Of a stretch of 8,325 nucleotides of DNA, positions 1 to 5,506 are shown in pieces. The position numbers and the translations under genes were made by a program. Position 1 is the stretch's first letter. Each line of letters starts with the position of its first letter. Source of the DNA: JBGVSA01 sp047605765 (GTDB lineage: Bacteria > Pseudomonadota > Gammaproteobacteria > Burkholderiales > Rhodocyclaceae). Below the pieces are notes generated by a model. That model ran no database searches. It was not told the origin of the DNA and saw only the letters and a program-made list of their open reading frames with translations. Where the stretch lies: contig JASGFB010000147.1 of the NCBI GenBank assembly GCA_047605765.1, positions 1-8,325 on the forward strand, written 5' to 3'.

Positions 1-40
1 GGCCGTAGGCCGGCGGGGATGTGGGGGCGGTTTCTTTGGT

Positions 41-86
41 TAGCTTTCTTGTCCGTACAAGAAAGTAACTCGCCCGCCGGGGCGAG
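41..86. repeat. Two tandem perfect hairpins in the intergenic repeat
   Basis: Two perfect inverted repeats lie back to back. The first pairs CTTTCTTGT (44-52) with ACAAGAAAG (57-65) around a 4-base loop. The second pairs CTCGCCC (69-75) with GGGCGAG (80-86) around GCCG. No credible gene covers them. They sit downstream of the leftward DUF1854 gene, beyond its U-tract terminator, and join directly onto the 85-179 repeat. From memory, similar TTTCTTTGGTTA/AAGAAAGTAAC palindromes next to a CGCCC/GGGCG hairpin are common intergenic elements in beta- and gammaproteobacteria. They may act as bidirectional terminators or RNA-stabilising structures; the function is inferred. Confidence 0.6.
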
Positions 87-179
87 ACCCGGCCAATGCA
101 CGCAAGCAAAAACGAAGCAGCAAAGAACAACAACGATCCAAGCAGCACAAAAACCGGGCAATCAAGCCCCCGGCCAACA
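85..179 (-). repeat. Left copy of the inverted flanking repeat (about 95 bp)
   Basis: Read on the minus strand, this stretch aligns almost without gaps to 8232-8325 on the plus strand. By hand, 45 of the first 59 bases match, including an identical TGGATCGTTG core (minus 140-131), and 21 of the last 25 match, ending in TTGGCCGGG. Both copies lie downstream of a gene's stop codon and point the same way relative to that gene's transcription. The copy begins 12 bases after the DUF1854 stop. It contains two GTTGGCC/ATTGGCC motifs about 81 bases apart. It is probably a genome-wide intergenic repeat rather than something specific to this locus. Confidence 0.6.
149..173 (-). terminator. Rho-independent terminator of the ABC transporter-DUF1854 operon
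   Basis: On the minus strand, 18 bases past the DUF1854 stop, CCGGG (173-169) pairs with CCCGG (158-154) around a 10-base loop, followed at once by TTTTT (153-149). A short GC stem plus a U-run directly after an operon end is the usual intrinsic terminator layout. The stem is only 5 bp, so it may be weak. In the equivalent place in the right-hand repeat copy the stem is degraded and the T-run is missing. Confidence 0.55.
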
Positions 180-190
180 CCCCCCAGTCC

Positions 191-664
191 CTACAAAAAC
201 CGATCCAACAACTTCCGACTATGCCGATCAAGCGCCGACAGATCGCGGATCAGGAACTGGATCCCATGGATATCGGCGATCAGCAAAGTCTGCGGCCCCA
301 GACGCCGGATATCCTCCTCCCCCTTGAGAACCAGCTTCGCCGGCCCGCGATCGGTGTCCAGCTCCCAAGTGCTTGGCGTCGCAAACGTCGACACATCGAT
401 CAAGCGGCGGATCTGCGGCATGAACTCGCGGCTGGCCAACTCCTCCTCCACCTGCGCACGCACCTCCGGCGCCAGATCATCGAGCCGATCGATCCACACA
501 CACTCACGCCCATCCGCGCTGAGCAGCGAGATCCCCTCGGCCGGCGCCGCAATGGGAAAGGCCCGCACCGGTGTGATCATCGTCCACGTCGCCCCCTCAT
601 CGAGAGAACACTCCAGGAGCCCCTGCGAATTGCGTTGCAGGCGGAAAACAGCGGTTGCGCTCAT
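191..664 (-). CDS. Cyanophycin locus-associated DUF1854 family protein
   Basis: Encodes a 157-residue, probably cytoplasmic protein with no signal peptide and no membrane segment. I recognise it as a DUF1854-type protein of the kind found in Burkholderiales cyanophycin loci; its biochemical role is unknown. The N-terminal half looks beta-rich (residues 1-60, including an aromatic ATWTMITPVRAFPI stretch). A charged helical segment follows (about 61-90), then a second beta-rich part and a closing basic helix ending LDRHSRKLLDRFL. I see no catalytic motif. The ATG overlaps the TGA of the upstream transporter gene in ATGA (664-661), so translation is probably coupled. AGGA (minus 678-675) lies 10 bases ahead of the start and supports it. 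The tight coupling suggests it works with the transporter, perhaps as an accessory or regulatory subunit; that is inference. Confidence 0.85.
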   Translation of the reverse strand: MSATAVFRLQRNSQGLLECSLDEGATWTMITPVRAFPIAAPAEGISLLSADGRECVWIDRLDDLAPEVRAQVEEELASREFMPQIRRLIDVSTFATPSTWELDTDRGPAKLVLKGEEDIRRLGPQTLLIADIHGIQFLIRDLSALDRHSRKLLDRFL

Positions 665-2952
665 GATGCATCTGTCCTGGCTGGTTCGGCCCCGCGCCAG
701 TCGGGAGCGGAACCGCCCTCGTTGTCGACGTTGCGGGCCTGGGCTTCATACAGGCGGAAATAAGCGCCGCCCTGCGCCATCAGTTCTTCGTGGGGACCGA
801 CCTCGACCACCTGGCCGCGATCCATCACCACCAGGCGATCGGCCTGGCGCAGCGTGGACAGGCGGTGGGCGATGGCGATGGTGGTGCGCCCGCGCACCAG
901 ATTGTCCAGCGCGCGCTGGATTTCCTTCTCGGTTTCGGTATCGACCGACGAGGTCGCCTCGTCCAGGATCAGGATGCGCGGATCGATGAGCAGAGCGCGG
1001 GCGATCGAAATGCGCTGGCGCTCGCCGCCCGACAGGCCCTGGCCGCGTTCGCCCACCAGCGAATCGTAGCCTTGCGGCAGGCGCAGGATGAATTCGTGGG
1101 CGTGGGCGGCGCGTGCGGCCGCGATGATCTCCTCGCGCGAGGCGCTCGGCTTGCCGTAAGCGATGTTCTCGGCGATGGTGCCGAAGAACAAAAAGGGCTC
1201 TTGCAGCACCAGACCGATGTGGCGGCGGTAGTCGGCCACGGCGATCGAACGGATATCGGTGCCGTCGATGCGGATGCTGCCCTCGCTGACGTCATAGAAG
1301 CGGCAGATCAGATTGACCAGCGTGCTCTTGCCGGAGCCGCTGTGGCCCACCAGGCCGATCATCTCGCCGGGGGCGATGGACAGATCCATGCCGCGGATCA
1401 CCGAGCGGTTGCCGTAGCGGAAGCCCACGTCGCGGATGTCGATGCGGCCTTCGACGCGCGGCAGCGGCTTGGGATCGGCCGGTTCCGGCACGCTCGACAC
1501 GTGATCGAGGATGTCGAAGATGCGCTTGGCGCCGGCCGCCGCCTTCTGGGTCACCGACACGATGCGGCTCATCGAATCCAGCCGCGTGTAAAAACGCGAA
1601 ATGTAGGCCAGGAACGCCGTGAGCACGCCGACCGTGATCTCGTCGTGCGCCACCTGCCAGATGCCAAAAGCCCACACCACCAGTATGCCTATTTCGGTCA
1701 GCAGCGACACCGTCGGGCTGAACAGCGACCACACGCGGTTGAGCCGGTCGTTGACCGCCAGGTTATGACGGTTGGCATCGCGGAAGCGCGTCGCCTCGCG
1801 GCGCTCCTGCGCAAAAGCCTTGACCACGCGGATGCCGGGGATGGTGTCGGCCAGCACGTTCGTGACTTCGGACCACACGCGGTCTATTTTTTCAAAACCG
1901 GTGCGCAGCTTGTCGCGCACGATGTGGATCATCCAGCCAATGAACGGCAGCGGCAGCAGGGTCACCACGGCCAGGGCCGGATTGATCGAGAACAGGATCG
2001 CCGATGTCATCGCGATCATGAGGACATCGGTGGCGAAGTCGAGCAGGTGCAGCGACAGGAAGACATTGATGCGGTCGGTTTCGGAGCCGATGCGCGCCAT
2101 CAGATCGCCGGTGCGCTTGCCGCCGAAATATTCCAGCGACAAGTTCAGCAGGTGCTCATAGGTGGTGGTGCGCAGATCGGCACCGATGCGCTCGCTCACC
2201 AGAGCCAGGATGTAGGTGCGTGCCCAGCCCAGGCCCCAGGCCACCAGCGACGAGGCGAGCAGGCCGCCCAGGTAGAGCGTCACCAAAGGCACGTCGATGG
2301 GCGTGCCGTTCTGGTAGGGGATCAGCACCTTGTCCATCAAGGGCATGGACAGGTAGGGCGCCACCAGGGTGGCGGCCGTCGAGCACAGCGTCAGCGTGAA
2401 ACCGGTCAGCAGTTGCCAGCGATAGGGGCGGGCGAAGCGCCACAGGCGCAGCAGTGTCCAGGTCGACGGCGGCGCGGTGAGTTCCTGCGCACAATTGGGG
2501 CACTCTTCCTGGTCCGGTTCGAGGGGCGCTTTGCACACCGGACAGGTAAGGTCCGTTTCTTGCGCAGCGGTTTGGCCCGACGAAATTGTTTCGAGTTGTT
2601 GTTCGAATCGCGTTACCAGACGCGTGGCGGAAACATTCTGGGCCAGCGTGAAACGCCAGTGCGCCACCCGCGTGTCGCCATCGAGCAGAGTCAGCGAAGC
2701 GACGCCGGCGTGGTCGGAATGTGCCAGCCGCAGGGTGGCGCCGAGCGGGCGCGCCGACCATTCGGCATCCGCCGCGCCGCGCCACAGCAGGCGGCGATCG
2801 GTCAGCGCCAGGGCGCCGGTGGCGAAATGCAGACGGGCGTCCAGGTCGGTGTCGACGGTGGCGATGAGCCGCTCGTCATGGGCCAGCGGCAGGGTGGCGG
2901 AGCTGGCCGCGGGTGCCGCGCCGGTCGCGGAAGTGGGTGAATGTATAGTCAT
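661..2952 (-). CDS. Cyanophycin locus-associated ABC transporter, fused permease/ATPase with N-terminal PH-like and zinc-ribbon regions
   Basis: A 763-residue half-transporter of the exporter (MsbA-like) fold, expected to dimerise in the inner membrane; substrate unknown. Numbering is from the ATG at 2952. Residues 26-59 resemble a bacterial PH-like region (ending in ALTDRRLLWRG). A four-cysteine zinc ribbon follows (C137, C140, C151, C154; CPVC and CPNC). Six membrane segments lie at about 179-207, 224-252, 303-323, 325-345, 414-437 and 439-458. The ATPase domain is complete: Walker A GHSGSGKST (536-544), Q-loop Q584, signature LSGGE (640-644), Walker B ending D664-E665, and switch H696. The frame extends upstream to a TTG at 3033, adding 27 residues; I prefer the ATG, although neither has a clear ribosome site. 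It overlaps the DUF1854 gene by 4 bases. A role in moving cyanophycin precursors or breakdown products is only inferred from the neighbours. Confidence 0.9.
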   Translation of the reverse strand: MTIHSPTSATGAAPAASSATLPLAHDERLIATVDTDLDARLHFATGALALTDRRLLWRGAADAEWSARPLGATLRLAHSDHAGVASLTLLDGDTRVAHWRFTLAQNVSATRLVTRFEQQLETISSGQTAAQETDLTCPVCKAPLEPDQEECPNCAQELTAPPSTWTLLRLWRFARPYRWQLLTGFTLTLCSTAATLVAPYLSMPLMDKVLIPYQNGTPIDVPLVTLYLGGLLASSLVAWGLGWARTYILALVSERIGADLRTTTYEHLLNLSLEYFGGKRTGDLMARIGSETDRINVFLSLHLLDFATDVLMIAMTSAILFSINPALAVVTLLPLPFIGWMIHIVRDKLRTGFEKIDRVWSEVTNVLADTIPGIRVVKAFAQERREATRFRDANRHNLAVNDRLNRVWSLFSPTVSLLTEIGILVVWAFGIWQVAHDEITVGVLTAFLAYISRFYTRLDSMSRIVSVTQKAAAGAKRIFDILDHVSSVPEPADPKPLPRVEGRIDIRDVGFRYGNRSVIRGMDLSIAPGEMIGLVGHSGSGKSTLVNLICRFYDVSEGSIRIDGTDIRSIAVADYRRHIGLVLQEPFLFFGTIAENIAYGKPSASREEIIAAARAAHAHEFILRLPQGYDSLVGERGQGLSGGERQRISIARALLIDPRILILDEATSSVDTETEKEIQRALDNLVRGRTTIAIAHRLSTLRQADRLVVMDRGQVVEVGPHEELMAQGGAYFRLYEAQARNVDNEGGSAPDWRGAEPARTDAS

Positions 2953-3131
2953 TGAATGCGGTGGACCGCTGCGTCGGGCGCCTGTGCCGGGCTCGACGAA
3001 ACGAAACGTGAGAGTAATATCCCCGTCGGGCAAAATGCCGCGGTGCCAAAGTTGCGGCGCCGATTAAAACCCGGATGCAGGCATTTACGGTATTCTCGCG
3101 CGCTGTTTTGAGCGCTCGCCAATGGGCGCGG

Positions 3132-3137
3132 AGTATA
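3132..3137 (-). promoter_or_regulatory. Candidate -10 box for the leftward ABC transporter-DUF1854 operon
   Basis: Read on the minus strand, TATACT (3137-3132) matches the sigma-70 -10 consensus at 5 of 6 positions and sits in an otherwise GC-rich stretch. No convincing -35 lies 15-18 bases upstream. A start about 7 bases downstream would give a leader of roughly 170 bases before the ATG at 2952. The embedded GTATAC (3133-3138) is palindromic, so the plus strand also reads TATACC. Confidence 0.3.
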
Positions 3138-3141
3138 CCCC

Positions 3142-3173
3142 AGGCGCGCTTTGACGCCTGTGCCGGCGCGCCT
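3142..3173. promoter_or_regulatory. 8-bp inverted repeat in the divergent promoter region, possible operator
   Basis: AGGCGCGC (3142-3149) is the exact reverse complement of GCGCGCCT (3166-3173), with 16 bases between them; the half-sites are 24 bases apart centre to centre. It lies immediately upstream of the leftward -10 candidate, where a regulator could affect both operons. A second, smaller palindromic cluster lies at 3100-3117 (GCGCT/AGCGC, overlapping GAGCGCTC). In such GC-rich DNA some palindromes occur by chance. The rest of the 276-base gap (2953-3228) shows no gene and no RNA gene. Confidence 0.3.
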
Positions 3174-3213
3174 TGGACGCGACACACGATATTGCACTGC
3201 GCGACAGACTGCG

Positions 3214-3222
3214 TGATGTAAT
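3214..3222 (+). promoter_or_regulatory. Candidate extended -10 promoter placed for a leaderless cphA' transcript
   Basis: TGA followed by TGTAAT (3217-3222) forms an extended -10 element, TGn plus a hexamer matching TATAAT at 5 of 6 positions. A weak -35-like TTGCAC (3192-3197) lies 19 bases upstream. Initiation 6-7 bases downstream would fall on or next to the A of the cphA' ATG at 3229. That gene has no visible Shine-Dalgarno sequence, which fits a leaderless message. This rests on sequence alone. Confidence 0.33.
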
Positions 3223-3228
3223 GACCAC

Positions 3229-5427
3229 ATGAAAATGAGCAAGAAAGACATCGAGTTTCTGCGCGTCAATTATTTGCGCGGCCCGAATATCTGGACTTAT
3301 CGACCCGTCGTGGAGGCGCTGGTCGATATCCATGATCTCGAAGATTTTCCTTCCAATACGCTCCCCGGTTTCTACGAACGCCTGTCGGACTGCTTGCCCG
3401 GCCTGGTCGAACACCGCTGCAGCGAAGGCCGCCGCGGTGGCTTCCTGTCGCGCCTGCGTGAAGGCACATGGCCGGCGCATATCATGGAACACGTCGCCAT
3501 CGAGCTGCAGAATCTCGCTGGCATGAAGGTCGGCTTCGGCAAGGCGCGGTCCACTTCCAAGCGCGGTGTCTACAAGGTAGCCGTGCGCGCCCGCAACGAA
3601 CAGGTCGGCCGTGCCGCCCTGCAGGCCGCACGTGACCTCGTCATGGCCGCCATCGAAGACAAGACCTTCGACGTCGCCGCCACCGTCGAGCAACTGCGCA
3701 ACATGGTCGACGACCACCACCTCGGGCCGAGCACGGCGTGCATCGTCGAAGCGGCGACCGAGCGCAACATCCCGTGGATCCGCCTGACCGACGGCAACCT
3801 CGTGCAGATGGGCCACAGCGCCCGCCAGCGCCGCATCTGGACGGCCGAGACCGACAAGACCAGCGCCATTGGCGAAGGCATCTCGCGCAACAAGGATCTG
3901 ACCAAGTCGCTGCTGGACGCATGCGGCGTACCTGTGCCGGAAGGCCGCATCGTCGAAAGCCCGGAAGAAGCCTGGGACGCTGCCCAGGACATTGGCCTGC
4001 CGGTGGTGGTCAAGCCCACCGACGCCAACCATGGCCGCGGCGTGTCGCTCGAACTGCGTGACCGCCAGACCATCGAAGCGGCATTCCACCTGGCCGACCG
4101 TGAAGGCAGCGACGTCATCGTCGAACGCTTCATCAGCGGCAACGAGCACCGCCTGCTGGTGGTGGGCGGCCGCGTGGTGGCGGCCACGCGTGGCGACATG
4201 ATCTGGATGACGGGCGATGGCAGTTCGACCGTCGAGCAACTGATCGAAGCGCAGATCAACAGCGACCCGCGCCGTGGCGACGCCGAGGAATTCCCGCTCG
4301 AAACCATCGTCCTCGACCGTGATGCGGCCGTTGTCCTCGAACTGCAGCGCCAGGGGCTGGAGCGCAGCAGCGTGCCCGAGGCGGGCCGCCGCATCCTGGT
4401 GCAACGCAACGGCAACATGGCCATCGACGTCACCGATGACGTTCACCCCGAAGTGGATGCCGTGGTCAGCCTGGCCGCCCGCGTCGTCGGGCTGGACATC
4501 GCCGGCATCGATCTGGTGGCCGACGATATCAGCCGACCGCTCGCCGAGCAGGGCGGCGCCATCGTCGAAGTGAACGCCGGCCCCGGCCTGCTGATGCACT
4601 TGAAGCCGTCGGTGGGCGAGCCGCGCCAGGTCGGCCGCGCCATCATTGACCATCTGTTTCCGGAAGGCGACGACGCACGCATTCCCATCGTCGGCGTGAC
4701 CGGCGGGCCCGACACCACGCTGGTGGCGCGCCTGATCGCCTGGCTCACCCACCTGGGTGGCCTGCACGTGGGCCTGGCCAGCCGCGCCGGCCTGTATCTC
4801 GACCGTCGCCAGGTCGACCGCCGCGACTGCGCCAATTGGCATGGCGGTCAGCGCCTGCTGATGAATCGCGCCGTACAGGCGGCAGTTTTTGAAAATGACG
4901 CCGAGATGATCCTGCGCGAAGGCCTGGCCTATGACTGGTGCAAGGTCGGCGTGGTCACCGACATCGGCAGTGTCAACGGACTGACGCGTTTCTACGTTGA
5001 CCAGCCTGAGCAACTCTTCAACGTGTTGCGCACGCAGGTGGATGTGGTGGTGCCCGATGGCGTGGCCGTATTGAACGCCGACGATGCGACGGTGCTGGAA
5101 ATGGCCCCTCTGTGCGATGGGGACGTTTTCCTTTATAGCCGCGTGGCCGATTCACATGCCATGCTGGATCATCGCGAACGCGGTGGGCGGGCACTGTTCG
5201 TGCGCAATCGCCAAGTCATGCTGGCCAGCGGGGCCGATGAGATCCCGCTGGTCTCGCTCGATGTACTGGATCGCGCGCCGGCCGCAGCGTTCGGGCTGCG
5301 CGTGGAGCACGTGCTGCCGGCCTTTGGCGCCGCGCTGTCACTCGGTATCCCGCCGGCATTGATCCGTGCCGGCATGGAAACGTTCGAACCGACGCAAGGG
5401 TCTGCCGCGGGGGCGGGCAGTTTTTGA
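3229..5427 (+). CDS. cphA': Cyanophycin synthetase-like protein CphA' with degenerate, truncated Mur-ligase domain
   Basis: A 732-residue cytoplasmic paralogue of CphA. The N domain (about 1-165) carries HxxEH (H84, E87, H88), the motif type linked in cyanobacterial CphA to a cryptic metal-dependent hydrolase that makes primers. The ATP-grasp domain (about 166-480) looks functional: LTKSLLDACGVPVPEG at 224-239, ATP-binding K262 in VVVKP, metal-binding E447 and N449 in EVNAGPG. The Mur-like domain starts near 485 but looks dead: the P-loop reads TGGPDTT (491-497) with Asp495 where CphA has Lys, TNIGxGDHLG has become TDIGSVNGLT (577-586), and the protein ends where CphA's C-terminal lobe begins. 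The architecture recalls cyanobacterial CphA2, which joins beta-Asp-Arg dipeptides, but common origin is not shown. ATG 3229 follows an in-frame stop at 3214-3216; ATG 3235 is an alternative start. Neither has a clear ribosome site. Likely co-transcribed with cphA. Confidence 0.92.
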   Translation: MKMSKKDIEFLRVNYLRGPNIWTYRPVVEALVDIHDLEDFPSNTLPGFYERLSDCLPGLVEHRCSEGRRGGFLSRLREGTWPAHIMEHVAIELQNLAGMKVGFGKARSTSKRGVYKVAVRARNEQVGRAALQAARDLVMAAIEDKTFDVAATVEQLRNMVDDHHLGPSTACIVEAATERNIPWIRLTDGNLVQMGHSARQRRIWTAETDKTSAIGEGISRNKDLTKSLLDACGVPVPEGRIVESPEEAWDAAQDIGLPVVVKPTDANHGRGVSLELRDRQTIEAAFHLADREGSDVIVERFISGNEHRLLVVGGRVVAATRGDMIWMTGDGSSTVEQLIEAQINSDPRRGDAEEFPLETIVLDRDAAVVLELQRQGLERSSVPEAGRRILVQRNGNMAIDVTDDVHPEVDAVVSLAARVVGLDIAGIDLVADDISRPLAEQGGAIVEVNAGPGLLMHLKPSVGEPRQVGRAIIDHLFPEGDDARIPIVGVTGGPDTTLVARLIAWLTHLGGLHVGLASRAGLYLDRRQVDRRDCANWHGGQRLLMNRAVQAAVFENDAEMILREGLAYDWCKVGVVTDIGSVNGLTRFYVDQPEQLFNVLRTQVDVVVPDGVAVLNADDATVLEMAPLCDGDVFLYSRVADSHAMLDHRERGGRALFVRNRQVMLASGADEIPLVSLDVLDRAPAAAFGLRVEHVLPAFGAALSLGIPPALIRAGMETFEPTQGSAAGAGSF

Positions 5428-5467
5428 TCCATTGTCGGTTCGGGTCGCACCAGCAATCGTTCACAAA

Positions 5468-5485
5468 CCGTCCGCATAGAGACGG
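5468..5485 (+). other. Small hairpin in the cphA'-cphA spacer
   Basis: CCGTC (5468-5472) pairs with GACGG (5481-5485) around an 8-base loop, ending 6 bases before the cphA ribosome site. No T-run follows, so it is not an intrinsic terminator, and the two genes are probably one transcript. It could modulate access to the ribosome site or mark an RNA processing point, but a 5-bp stem may be chance. The 79-base spacer holds nothing else I can identify. Confidence 0.25.
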
Positions 5486-5491
5486 CAGAAC

Positions 5492-5496
5492 AGGGA
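5492..5496 (+). promoter_or_regulatory. Ribosome binding site that decides the cphA start
   Basis: AGGGA lies 10 bases ahead of the ATG at 5507. The frame could also open at TTG 5501, but that leaves only 4 bases of spacing. The ATG gives an N-terminus of MEVSRIRALRGPNLW, which I recognise as the usual start of proteobacterial CphA. Confidence 0.65.
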
Positions 5497-5506
5497 AGAC
5501 TTGTTA

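Noticed and set aside
40..231. A 63-codon minus-strand frame running through the left repeat
   Set aside because: Peptides like its RVTFLYGQES tail are a recurrent by-product of translating this intergenic repeat, not evidence of a gene.
96..989. Plus-strand open frames at the left end (19-327, 96-989, 221-763)
   Set aside because: They run across the repeat and the DUF1854 gene, are rich in Arg, Ser and Pro, and have no ribosome site or family resemblance.
790..2940. A 716-codon open frame on the plus strand, antisense to the transporter gene
   Set aside because: Translation dominated by Gln, His, Ala, Gly and Asp without domains. The minus strand encodes a complete ABC protein.
2938..2958. 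Repeated TGAATG near the transporter start, considered as an ArgR box
   Set aside because: The two copies are direct repeats, not the inverted half-sites of an ArgR box, and spacing and flanking bases do not fit.
2953..3033. Transporter start at TTG 3033, giving 790 residues
   Set aside because: The extra 27 residues add no recognisable sequence, the start codon is rare and no ribosome site precedes it. ATG 2952 is preferred, though not proven.
3221..3232. Four-codon mini-ORF ATG ACC ACA TGA overlapping the cphA' start
   Set aside because: It could in principle couple translation into cphA', but it has no ribosome site of its own and such short frames are common by chance.
3085..5013. A 642-codon open frame on the minus strand, antisense to cphA'
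   Set aside because: It is a shadow of GC-rich codon use in cphA'. Its translation is a low-complexity run rich in Ala, Asp, His and Gly with no recognisable family, while the sense strand encodes a clear synthetase.
5401..5506. Frameshift or deletion as the cause of the short CphA' C-terminus
   Set aside because: Only 79 bases separate the genes, and no remnant of the CphA C-terminal lobe (such as DYGHNP) is readable there. The short form also fits CphA' proteins in general.
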